Assembly (NCBI RefSeq): GCF_010500965.1
Contig: NZ_QVMI01000002.1
Span: 186,001-250,000 of the forward strand
Source of the DNA: Bacteroides sp. 51
Lineage (GTDB): Bacteria; Bacteroidota; Bacteroidia; Bacteroidales; Bacteroidaceae
DNA: 64,000 bases
Direction of reading: 5' to 3'
Positions 35,094 through 43,030 of the stretch are shown here, one piece after another. Made by a program: the position numbers and the translations under genes. Positions within the stretch are counted from its first letter, which is position 1, and each line of letters begins with the position of its first letter. The notes below the pieces were generated by a model. That model was not told the DNA's origin and did no database searches. It saw nothing but the letters and a program-made list of their open reading frames with translations.

Positions 35094-35547
35094 CGGTGTT
35101 TGTACTATTATTGGTTACACGAATTGAATCCAGCCTGTGTTTTGTATATTTAAGCCCCAGTATGGCTTGTTTCATCTCATATCCACACTCCATGGATATG
35201 AAGTTCGGGGTATTGGTGTGGCGGATTGTTATGGTGTCTGTTGTTACCTGGCTATACTGGAAGATCACTATAGTGGTGTCTTTGGTGTACTGCAATGGGA
35301 GAGACAAATCGTGTACGTCTTTCTGATTGTTGAGGAGGATGGAGTCTGTACCGAATGCCGTGATTTTGAGTGAGTCGAGTGTATCTCTCACTGATGTTCC
35401 GGCTTCTGTCTTTCTATAAATGTAACCATTAAGCATGGCGCGACCTGCGGTGGAGCAATCGCTCTCGCCGGCACAGGATGATACGGTTATCCCAATCAGC
35501 GGATAGGCTACGATGAGGATGAATATGAGTTTTGCGAATTTCTTCAT
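35059..35547 (-). CDS. DUF6452 family protein
   Basis: A protein of about 162 residues started at MKKFAKLIF (35547), with a signal or lipoprotein-like N-terminus (LIFILIVAYPLIGITVSSCAGES). It consists mainly of predicted beta strands and fits DUF6452, normally the neighbour of DUF6048. The longer frame would begin inside the glycosyltransferase gene. Function unknown. Confidence 0.85.
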   Translation of the reverse strand: MKKFAKLIFILIVAYPLIGITVSSCAGESDCSTAGRAMLNGYIYRKTEAGTSVRDTLDSLKITAFGTDSILLNNQKDVHDLSLPLQYTKDTTIVIFQYSQVTTDTITIRHTNTPNFISMECGYEMKQAILGLKYTKHRLDSIRVTNNSTNTDGTKNLELYYR

Positions 35548-35560
35548 TGTTGCTTTTATC

Positions 35561-36511
35561 TTAAATAGTTTCTTCAATTTGATAATCATTCCGGCCTGTG
35601 GCGTTCCGCGAGATGAGTTCTCCGAGGAAGCCGGCAAGAAAGAGTTGGGTACCGATGATCATGGAGGTCAGCGCCAGGTAGAAATAGGGCGAATCTGTTA
35701 CCAAGCGGTAGGGCAGGCCTTTGGACATGGCATAAAGTTTGCTTGCTCCGACAATGACCACGGCTATGAAGCCGATGACGAACATCAGCGATCCGAGGAG
35801 TCCGAAGAAGTGCATGGGTTTTACACCGAAACGGGCCAGGAACCACAGGGTGGCCAGGTCGAGGTATCCGTTCACAAAACGGCTTACGCCGAACTTGGTT
35901 GTTCCGTACTTACGGGCTTGGTGTTGTACCACTTTTTCTCCGATTTTGTTGAATCCGGCATTCTTTGCCAGATAGGGGATGTAGCGATGCATTTCACCGT
36001 ATACTTCAATGTTCTTTACCACTTCTTTCCGGTAGGATTTCAACCCGCAGTTAAAGTCGTGCAGGTTTTTGATGCCGGAAACCCTGCGGGCGGTGGCATT
36101 GAAGATCTTGGTGGGGAGAGTCTTTGAAATGGGGTCGAAGCGTTTTCTTTTCCAGCCGGAAACCATATCGTAGCCTTCTTCTTTGATCATCCGGTAGAGT
36201 TCGGGAATCTCGTCGGGGCTGTCTTGCAGGTCGGCATCCATCGTGATCACGACATCGCCTTGTGCGGTTTTGAAACCACAGTACAGGGCTGGCGATTTTC
36301 CGTAGTTGCGACGGAATTTAATACCTTTCACATGCTCGGATTGGTTGCTCAGGTTTTCAATGACTTTCCATGAATTATCGGTACTCCCGTCGTTAACGAA
36401 GATCACTTCAAACGAAAAGCCGTTTTCGTTCATCACCCGTTCTATCCAGTTGTATAGTTCGGGCAGCGATTCTTCTTCATTGAACAGGGGGATGACAACA
36501 GATATATCCAT
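35561..36511 (-). CDS. Family 2 glycosyltransferase, dolichol-phosphate-mannose-synthase type
   Basis: A 316-residue GT2 enzyme. The catalytic domain (1-220) shows VVIPLFNEEESLPELY, VNDGSTDNSW and ITMDADLQDSP (the DxD-type metal site). Two C-terminal TM segments (about 232-258 and 270-296) anchor it. Such enzymes transfer a sugar from a nucleotide donor to undecaprenyl phosphate. Neighbouring genes do not show which sugar. Confidence 0.93.
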   Translation of the reverse strand: MDISVVIPLFNEEESLPELYNWIERVMNENGFSFEVIFVNDGSTDNSWKVIENLSNQSEHVKGIKFRRNYGKSPALYCGFKTAQGDVVITMDADLQDSPDEIPELYRMIKEEGYDMVSGWKRKRFDPISKTLPTKIFNATARRVSGIKNLHDFNCGLKSYRKEVVKNIEVYGEMHRYIPYLAKNAGFNKIGEKVVQHQARKYGTTKFGVSRFVNGYLDLATLWFLARFGVKPMHFFGLLGSLMFVIGFIAVVIVGASKLYAMSKGLPYRLVTDSPYFYLALTSMIIGTQLFLAGFLGELISRNATGRNDYQIEETI

Positions 36512-36524
36512 GATCTTTTCGGGT

Positions 36525-37061
36525 TTAGGAAATAACTTGTTTCTTTTTTGCTACAAACGGTGCGGTTATCAATGCCAGAATGCTGCAATAGAGCATGTTC
36601 TGGGATAATAGTTGCATGGCGATTTCGATGGCGCTCATAGAACGTATCAGGTTGATTATGTCCGGAAGGTTGTATGGTTCCATCATTGTTTCGAATCCCG
36701 GTACGCTTTTGGCTTCTTCGAGCAGGGCGCTGTAGGTGTCCATCATGTATCCGTGGTCTATGAAACGGAAGTAAATGTAATGGCCCACGGCCGTCAGCAA
36801 TGAAGCAAAGAGGTACATAAATACCATAAACAGCCAGGATTGCATGAAGGTGATGTTGCCACCGCATATCTTTTCCCGGAAGGTGCGGGCGTAGTAATAT
36901 CCCATAAAAGGCACTGCTATGGTCAGCGTAAAGAACAGCAACATGAGGAACGAATTGGACAGGCCCATAGGGAAGAGGGCGAACTTGGCAATCCAATAGA
37001 CTCCCATATAGGTACCAAAATGCATAGCATACCGCTGTAGATTTATTCTGTTTTCAGCCAT
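36525..37061 (-). CDS. DUF4199 family membrane protein
   Basis: A 178-residue protein with four hydrophobic segments (FGTYMGVYWIAKFALFPMG, SFLMLLFFTLTIAVPFMGYYY, FMQSWLFMVFMYLFASLLTAVGHYIYF, MLYCSILALITAPFVA), fitting DUF4199. Function unknown. First gene of the operon to apbE. Confidence 0.9.
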   Translation of the reverse strand: MAENRINLQRYAMHFGTYMGVYWIAKFALFPMGLSNSFLMLLFFTLTIAVPFMGYYYARTFREKICGGNITFMQSWLFMVFMYLFASLLTAVGHYIYFRFIDHGYMMDTYSALLEEAKSVPGFETMMEPYNLPDIINLIRSMSAIEIAMQLLSQNMLYCSILALITAPFVAKKKQVIS

Positions 37062-37083
37062 TCTTTTTTAATATATAAGCGCA

Positions 37084-37091
37084 CAAAGGTA
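37084..37091 (-). promoter_or_regulatory. -7 box of the DUF4199 operon
   Basis: Minus strand TACCTTTG, full consensus, 23 bases before the start codon. Confidence 0.65.
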
Positions 37092-37194
37092 GTATTTTTA
37101 CATGAGAATATAAATCGGATATTTTTTTTATTTGTTAAATGTCTGAAATGTAGATGCTTAAAGGGTTTGCTGCAAAAAAAATATAAGTAGGCTA

Positions 37195-37224
37195 TTGCAG
37201 GTTTTGAAGAAATGTCTACCTTTG
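37195..37224 (+). promoter_or_regulatory. Promoter upstream of tRNA-Thr
   Basis: TTG at 37195-37197 and TACCTTTG at 37217-37224, 19 bases apart. The extended form TACCTTTGCAGCCG recurs at the tRNA-Trp promoter (minus strand, 54845-54832). It would give a leader of about 100 nt before tRNA-Thr. Confidence 0.7.
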
Positions 37225-37291
37225 CAGCCGGGTAAGTCCTATACGGCCAGCTCCCTTCGAATCCTCCAGGGCTTGATCGCAGCAAAGGTAG
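37216..37291. repeat. 10-bp inverted repeat around a structured leader
   Basis: CTACCTTTGC (37216-37225) and GCAAAGGTAG (37282-37291) face each other. Each arm contains a -7 box pointing inward. Between them lies a GC-rich segment with T-loop-like TTCGAATCC and CCCT/AGGG pairing, reminiscent of a tRNA remnant. Confidence 0.6.
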
Positions 37292-37329
37292 TTGGTTGTA
37301 GCGGCGCGATATAGTTAGCTTGCCCACCC

Positions 37330-37403
37330 GCCTCTTTAGCTCAGTTGGCCAGAGCACGTGATTTGTAATCTCGGGGTCGTTGGTTCGAATCCGACAAGAG
37401 GCT
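37330..37403 (+). tRNA. tRNA-Thr (anticodon TGT)
   Basis: 74 nt cloverleaf. Acceptor arms GCCTCTT and AAGAGGC with discriminator T, D-arm GCTCAGTTGGCCAGAGC, anticodon loop TTTGTAA giving TGT, T-loop GGTTCGAATCC. One T-T mismatch lies in the anticodon stem. CCA is not encoded. Confidence 0.95.
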
Positions 37404-37413
37404 CAGAAAGAAA

Positions 37414-37450
37414 AGAAGTATCAGGAAATAATCTGGTGCTTCTTTTTTTT
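37414..37450 (+). terminator. Terminator after tRNA-Thr
   Basis: 11-bp stem AGAAGTATCAG / CTGGTGCTTCT (with G-T pairs) and an 8-base T-run, 10 bases after the tRNA. Confidence 0.9.
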
Positions 37451-38097
37451 GATTAACCGGTGGAGGGTTGGCGGGCGGAAATTATAAGGTTTTGTTGGAA
37501 ATAGCAAAATATAGACAAAATGACAGAAATGACATTTTGATAATAGAATGGAGCGGTAATCGCAAATTCCGGGCTTAGGGCAGAAAGGGAAGGGAAAATG
37601 GCAAAAGAATCACGTTTGCTAAAATCAAAAAGTTTTAAATTTATTAAATAGGCTATCTAAATGACTAAAATATAATAATATAGGTTTTAAATAGTTGCGC
37701 GGTCTGGGGTAAAAGTAGCAAATGTATACTTTGATTATTTTGCTTAAAACAGACCAACCAGAGAATAAAAATCTATAAAATGAAACACTTTAAACACTTG
37801 AGCGCTTGACTGTCGATACTTGAGCGCTTGGCTGTCGATACTTGAGCCGCGCGTTATCTATACTTGAGCCGCGTGCTGTCGGCAGTGCGCGGCTCAAGTG
37901 TAGAAATTATTGCACTGGGGCACTTCCAAATGTCAATAATACACTGCGGAATCAAGCCTAAGACCTGATTTTAACATCTCACTGACGGTTTTTGAAAAGT
38001 TTGCATGTAACTAGAATAGAACAAATACTATCTTTTTGATCTGTTTTTACTCATATTTATGACTTGGCGGATTAACAACTAGATTAATTTAGCAACT
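37451..38097. other. 647-bp non-coding region with tandem repeat
   Basis: No credible gene. The left part is AT-rich and contains short inverted repeats such as AAATGACA...TGACATTTT near 37518. The notable content is the 22-bp tandem repeat and hairpin at 37796-37899, listed separately. The region lies between tRNA-Thr and a decayed regulator gene, so it may be what remains of a deleted locus. Confidence 0.6.
37796..37899. repeat. 22-bp tandem repeat ending in a long hairpin
   Basis: Units start at 37796, 37818, 37840 and 37862, each opening with ACTTGAGC. Units 1 and 2 differ at one base; units 3 and 4 change to ACTTGAGCCGCG. Unit 4 continues into arms ACTTGAGCCGCG (37862-37873) and CGCGGCTCAAGT (37888-37899) with the inner pairing CTG-TCGG-CAG, a nearly unbroken stem of about 17 bp. 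No T-run follows. Confidence 0.85.
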
Positions 38098-39725
38098 TCA
38101 ACTCCCTTTCCTGTTTTTCTCCATAAACTCTGTCGGCGTAACCCCGAACTCCTTCTTGAATATCCGCGAGAAGTACGATGGATTATCAATCCCTGCCTGT
38201 TCTATAATCAGGTTTATAGGCAAATCTTCTTCCAGCAACATGCGGGCGATTTTGCGCAGACGATAACTACGAATATACTCTACGATAGACTTACCTGTGA
38301 GCGTTTTAATCTTGGTGTACAGCTTGCTTCGGCTGATGGCAAGAGAAGCAGCCAACTTTTCCACATCCAGTTCGGGGTTGGCTATTTGTTTCTCGATTTC
38401 GTTCTGAAGTTCCACCATAAACTCACTGTCGCGTTTGCTGAACTTTGCTTCGGGATTGTCCGAAAAGAAGTTCTTTGAATAATATGTCCTGACGCGTTCC
38501 TGGTGAGCGAAGATATTGGCAATGCTCAGCAACAGCAGTTTGCGGTTTACTGGCTTTTCGATATACTGGTCGGCGCCGCCCTCCATGCCCTCGATTTGAT
38601 TCTCCATGCCCGATTTGGCGGTCAGCATAATGACCGGAATGTGCGATGTCTCAATGTTCTGCTTCACTGCACGGCACAATTCGATACCGCTCACGAGTGG
38701 CATCATGATGTCTGTCAGGATTAAATCGGGGTTCTCGTCCTTTAACTTCTCCAGGGCGACGGCTCCGTTTTCAGCCTGGATGATGTGATAATCCTTATCA
38801 AGTATTTCGGCAATGAGTATGCGTAGATCATCATTATCCTCTACCAACAATATCGTTTTTTTCTCCGTGTAAACAGGATAAGTATGATCGTCTATCACAT
38901 CAGCGCCGACCATATCTTCAACTTTTTTGATAATGTTTTCCTTATAGCGCATAAACCCGGAAGACATTTCACTCTCTTGAAAAGTACCGGAAGAATTGTT
39001 TTCAGCAGTTTTCGTCTCTCGGAACCGGAAGGATACCACAATATCCGTTCCCTTGTTCCGTTCGCTATATATACTGATAGTGCCGCCATGCAGCTCTACA
39101 AGGCTTTTGACTAGCGCCAGACCGATACCATTGTCACTCACCACCAGCACTACTCTTCCCGTTTTGCAGCGCACGGAAGTCGAGCAATTCATTCACTAAC
39201 TCGTGCAGCCGCTTGATGTTGTTCTCGAGAATATTCATGTACTTGATGTTGGTTCGTCCGGTCTTGAGCGAATCGAATGCTGCCATAATGAGCGATAGCG
39301 GCGTGCGGAAATCATGCGACACATTGGTAAAGAAGCGCAGTTGCGCCTGGTGGTATTCTTCCTTCTGTTCACGTTCCCGTTCCTCCAAATAGAGTTGCAT
39401 TTTCAGTTTGCGTCGCTCGAAGTAATAACGAAGCATAGATGCAACAACAGCACCAACCAGTAGTATATATACAATAATGGCCCATGTACTGGCCCAGAGC
39501 GAGGTTTTCACGGTGAGGTGGATTGTTTTCTGCGCTCCCCATATGCCCTCGTTGTTGGCCGTCAGTATCTCGAATGTGTAGTTTCCCCACGGCACTTTAG
39601 AGTATGAGGCGATGCGATGGCGGGCATCCGTTTCAATCCAGTCGTTGTCGTATCCCCGTAGCCGGTAGCGGAAGCGGTTTTTCTCGGGGTTGAGGTAGTT
39701 GGTGGATGAATAGAGGAAATGGAAT
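38098..39725 (-). pseudogene. Decayed hybrid two-component system regulator
   Basis: Remains of a polysaccharide-sensing hybrid histidine kinase/response regulator. Reading from 39725 down: end of the Y_Y_Y domain (NPEKNRFRYRLRGYDNDW), TM segment (WAIIVYILLVGAVVASML), HisKA with the H box FFTNVSHDFRTPLSLIMA, then a break near 39140-39190. The ATPase domain is reduced: DNGIGL is joined directly to ALVKSLVELHGG, so the segment between the two Gly-rich boxes is missing and the frame shifts. Downstream are an intact receiver domain (ILLVEDNDDLR, LILTDIMMP, K in IEKP) and an AraC HTH domain. The N-terminal sensor propeller (about 700 residues) is absent. It cannot work as a kinase. Confidence 0.9.
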
Positions 39726-39924
39726 ACACATCGACTTCAACTGGTGGCACGAAGCCCCATTGAAAGACCTCGACCCACGCAACTTCAGCGTCCGCTGGAC
39801 GGGTTATTTAAAAGCACCCTCCACAGGAGAATATTATCTGGGTTATCACTCGGCCTACCTGTCCATGTGGGTAGATAATCAATTAATTGGTTCCACCCAC
39901 GATGTTCACCATCCCACAAAGTGA
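39706..39924 (+). pseudogene. PA14-domain fragment of a lost glycosidase
   Basis: A 72-codon open frame resembling the middle of a PA14 domain, as inserted in some GH3 beta-glucosidases: DLDPRNFSVRWTGYLKAPST, GEYYLGYHS and LSMWVDNQLI. It has no signal peptide, start region or catalytic domain of its own. Its left end abuts the broken HTCS gene, and the two frames overlap tail to tail at 39706-39725. It therefore looks like the other end of a deletion that removed the locus between them. Confidence 0.75.
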
Positions 39925-40048
39925 ATATTTAGCATAATAGAATAAATTGATAAGATATTTGTAAATCGGTACTATCAATGTTAGACTATTATGCTATTTT
40001 TATGGTCGAATTCTTATATCTGACTCGCGTTATTTAAATGATTATACC

Positions 40049-41728
40049 ATGAACCATGAAATTCTCACAGTTGTACGGCCCAAGAGCATTTTTTTTATGC
40101 TCATATTTTGCATCTTTTCTACTACTATATATGGGAAAAACGATCTGAAACAACTGTCCAACTTCCTGGATCATATTATCAACAATAAAGAACAATACAC
40201 GGAAAAGAAGGAACAGGAAATTAATAGCCTGAAAAAGCTACTCAAAAAGAAGGGATCATCACCTGAATATATATACGAGATCAATTATAAACTGTGCGAC
40301 GAATATGAGAAATATAAAATCGACACTGCTGTTTATTATGCACTTGAAAATGTAAGAATTGCTCAGCAACTTGACAACCAGCGTTTAAAGTTTATGTCCG
40401 ATATCCGTTTGGCCAGTGTTTATTCTTATTCAGGCAAATTCCTGGAATCACGAGATATTTTGAAAAATATCCCTTCACACCAACTTCCCCAAGACTTATT
40501 ACCTGTTTATTATGAAACGTATTCACGCTTCTTTTATCACTATGCTGTAATCAGCAACCAAGGCGGGTATAACCGTGAGGCAGGGATATATCAGGATTCG
40601 TTATTGTCTGTACTGGAACCTTCTACTTTCAAATATAAAATAAATTTGGCGAACAAATATGCCAATATGCGCAAAAATAAAGAAGCCGAAGAAATATTGA
40701 ATGATCTCTTTCGTACCGAAACTGCAGATTCTCCGGAATACGCAATGATTACTCATAATTTGGCCGTGATCAATGGAAGGAAGGAGGAGTGGGAGCTTGA
40801 AAAGAAATATTACATAATGTCGGCCATTGCAGATATAAAAAGTTCAATCAAAGAAAATGCTTCTTGCCTGCGGTTGGCACTGATCTATTATAATAGTGGT
40901 GATATTAACAAAGCATTTCGTTATACACAGTCAGCTATTGAGGATGCGGTTTTCTCCGGAGCGCAATTCCGAACAGCAGAAATGGCCGAATTTTACTCTA
41001 TCATCAACGCCTCTTACCAATTAAAAGAAACAAAGACCAATTCTAAACTGAAAACAAATCTTATATGGATAAGCATACTCTCCATTTTCCTTATTCTATT
41101 GGTTATCTACATTTATAAGCAGATGAAAAAACTGTCGCGTGTAAAAGAGAAGCTATCACAGACAAATATTAAATTGAATAACTTGATAACCGAATTGAAT
41201 GAAAGGAACAATCAGATAAATGAGAGAAACGAACAACTGCATGAATCCAATCAAATTAAAGAACAATATATAGCTCAGTTTTTCAATTTGTGTTCTACCT
41301 ATATAGATAAGATAGAAGAGTTTCGTAAAGGGCTTTATAAGTTGGCAATTAACCGTCAATATGAAGATTTGATAAAGCGTTTAAAATCTACCGCCACGGT
41401 AGATAATGACTTGGAAGAGCTCTATGCGAATTTCGACAATATTTTCTTGAATTTATATCCTACTTTTGTGAGTGATTTTAATTCATTGCTTGAGCAGGAA
41501 GAGCAAATTCATTTGAAGACGGATGATTTGCTGAATAAAGAACTTCGAATATATGCTTTGCTTAGGTTGGGTATAACAGACAGTACCCAAATAGCCGGAT
41601 TTTTACGTTGTTCAATGAGTACGATATATAACTACCGGACTAAAATGAGGAACAAGGCTGCGTTTAACCGTGAAAAGTTTGAAGAAATGGTTATGAAAAT
41701 CGGTATTATGAAGAAAACAGTTGAATAA
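40049..41728 (+). CDS. DUF6377 membrane-bound regulator with TPR-like sensor region
   Basis: A 559-residue protein: signal/anchor segment (about 12-30), a helical TPR-like periplasmic region (35-330), one TM segment (about 336-356, LIWISILSILILLVIYIYK-like), a coiled coil (360-410) and a C-terminal cytoplasmic domain ending in a LuxR-like HTH (RLGITDSTQIAGFLRCSMSTIYNYRTKMRNKA). This matches DUF6377 proteins, putative membrane transcription regulators of Bacteroidetes. It directly precedes the oxidoreductase/DUF1080 operon on the same strand, separated by its own terminator, and is the likely regulator of that operon. Confidence 0.88.
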   Translation: MNHEILTVVRPKSIFFMLIFCIFSTTIYGKNDLKQLSNFLDHIINNKEQYTEKKEQEINSLKKLLKKKGSSPEYIYEINYKLCDEYEKYKIDTAVYYALENVRIAQQLDNQRLKFMSDIRLASVYSYSGKFLESRDILKNIPSHQLPQDLLPVYYETYSRFFYHYAVISNQGGYNREAGIYQDSLLSVLEPSTFKYKINLANKYANMRKNKEAEEILNDLFRTETADSPEYAMITHNLAVINGRKEEWELEKKYYIMSAIADIKSSIKENASCLRLALIYYNSGDINKAFRYTQSAIEDAVFSGAQFRTAEMAEFYSIINASYQLKETKTNSKLKTNLIWISILSIFLILLVIYIYKQMKKLSRVKEKLSQTNIKLNNLITELNERNNQINERNEQLHESNQIKEQYIAQFFNLCSTYIDKIEEFRKGLYKLAINRQYEDLIKRLKSTATVDNDLEELYANFDNIFLNLYPTFVSDFNSLLEQEEQIHLKTDDLLNKELRIYALLRLGITDSTQIAGFLRCSMSTIYNYRTKMRNKAAFNREKFEEMVMKIGIMKKTVE

Positions 41729-41765
41729 GTCATTCTAAACAATCTACATTTTTTGATATTATTTT

Positions 41766-41806
41766 AAATCGTATCTGCTGTATATCAGTGAGATACGATT
41801 TTTCTT
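41766..41806 (+). terminator. Terminator after the DUF6377 gene
   Basis: 11-bp perfect stem AAATCGTATCT / AGATACGATTT with a 14-base loop and a T-rich tail. Confidence 0.88.
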
Positions 41807-41852
41807 TTCTACAATTCCTTCTTTAGCTCACAGAAGCTGGCCGAATAGGGAT

Positions 41853-41860
41853 TAGTTTTG
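41853..41860 (+). promoter_or_regulatory. -7 box of the oxidoreductase/DUF1080 operon
   Basis: TAGTTTTG, full consensus, 64 bases before the ATG at 41925. The -33 region is not clear, consistent with an activator-dependent promoter. Confidence 0.5.
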
Positions 41861-41924
41861 CATAACAGCTATTTCATCTCCCCTGCGATGAAATAAAACC
41901 TGATAATCTTTTAATGATAATAGC

Positions 41925-42998
41925 ATGAATACCAAAATTAAAGTCGGACTTATCGGCTGCGGAAGAATGGGCAGATTTTATCTTGAGGAGATGCTGAAAA
42001 GCGGACGATGGGATATTGCTTATATATGCGACTTGAGCCCGGCTTCCCGGGAGCTTGCCGCTCAACTTTCTCCGGAATCTAAGATAACTGATAACGAACA
42101 GGAAATATTTGAAGACGAAACTGTGCAGGTAATCGGCCTTTTTGCGCTTGCCGACTCCAGAAAAGAACAAATTGAGAAAGCATTCCGCTATGGAAAGCAT
42201 ATTATTTCCGAGAAGCCTATTTCCGATACCGTAGAAAGAGAGCGGGCAGCCGTAAAAGCAGCAGAAAGTACGCGTTTGTTTTCGACCGTAAATTTATATC
42301 TACGCAACTCGTGGTACCATAAACTAATCAAAGATTTTATTGATCAGGGCGAAATCGGTGAACTCGCAATCATTCGCCTTTGCCATCTTACTCCCGGACT
42401 TGCTCCTGGCGAAGGGCATGAATATGAAGGACCATCTTTTCACGATTGCGGAATGCATTACGTTGATATTGCACGCTGGTATGCGGGATGTAATTTCAAA
42501 ACATGGAATGCGCAGGCGGTGCGTATGTGGAATTACAAAGACCCCTGGTGGCTCCAATGCCACGGAACGTTCGAAAACGGAGTGGTATTTGATATTACAC
42601 AAGGACATGTTTATGGGCAGCTTTCGAAACAACAAACCCACAATTCGTATATAGACATCATTGGTACTGAGGGAATTGTACGTATGACGCATGACTTCAA
42701 AACGGCGGTGGTTGAATTGCACGGCATCACTCAGACCATCCGCGAAGAACGTCCGTTTGGAGGTAAAAATATTGATGTGTTGTGCAATTTGTTTGCCGAT
42801 TCCATTGACTCGGGAGTAAGACATCCTGACTTACCAACCTTCCGCGACGCAGCTATGGCATCCCAATCTGCATGGGAGTTTCTTGAAGATTCCAAAAATA
42901 AAGATCTTCCTGCCATCGGAGAAGAAAAGACCCTTGAAAAGATCTTATCAAGAAGGCGTGCTATGAAAAACGGATATGGATTACTTAAACAGTTGTAA
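41925..42998 (+). CDS. Gfo/Idh/MocA family oxidoreductase (cytoplasmic)
   Basis: A 357-residue NAD(P)-dependent oxidoreductase. Rossmann motif VGLIGCGRMGRFY (6-18) and the family's EKPISDT motif near residue 105, whose Lys takes part in catalysis; HDCGMHYVDIARWYAG near 181 contains the conserved Asp/His region. No signal peptide. Together with the following genes it fits oxidation or reduction at C3 of a sugar in a 3-keto-glycoside pathway. The substrate is inference. Confidence 0.93.
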   Translation: MNTKIKVGLIGCGRMGRFYLEEMLKSGRWDIAYICDLSPASRELAAQLSPESKITDNEQEIFEDETVQVIGLFALADSRKEQIEKAFRYGKHIISEKPISDTVERERAAVKAAESTRLFSTVNLYLRNSWYHKLIKDFIDQGEIGELAIIRLCHLTPGLAPGEGHEYEGPSFHDCGMHYVDIARWYAGCNFKTWNAQAVRMWNYKDPWWLQCHGTFENGVVFDITQGHVYGQLSKQQTHNSYIDIIGTEGIVRMTHDFKTAVVELHGITQTIREERPFGGKNIDVLCNLFADSIDSGVRHPDLPTFRDAAMASQSAWEFLEDSKNKDLPAIGEEKTLEKILSRRRAMKNGYGLLKQL

Positions 42999-43030
42999 CA
43001 GTTCCATTATAAATCTAATAACATACAATT

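Noticed and set aside
35513-36127. 204-codon plus-strand frame
   Set aside because: It is antisense to the glycosyltransferase and DUF6452 genes, which have clear family motifs; its composition follows from their codon use.
37216-37225. CTnDOT-type attB core
   Set aside because: CTACCTTTGC differs from GTAnnTTTGC in the first base, and no integrase or element lies beside it. The sequence is better explained as a promoter box.
37043-37357. 104-codon minus-strand frame across the tRNA-Thr leader
   Set aside because: It overlaps a promoter, the leader and part of the tRNA gene, and has no protein-like features.
37796-37899. CRISPR array
   Set aside because: The 22-bp units are contiguous without spacers, and no cas genes are present.
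38098-39192. Functional AraC-type response regulator
   Set aside because: The receiver and HTH domains read through, but no start signal precedes them and the upstream kinase part is internally deleted, so it is listed as a pseudogene.
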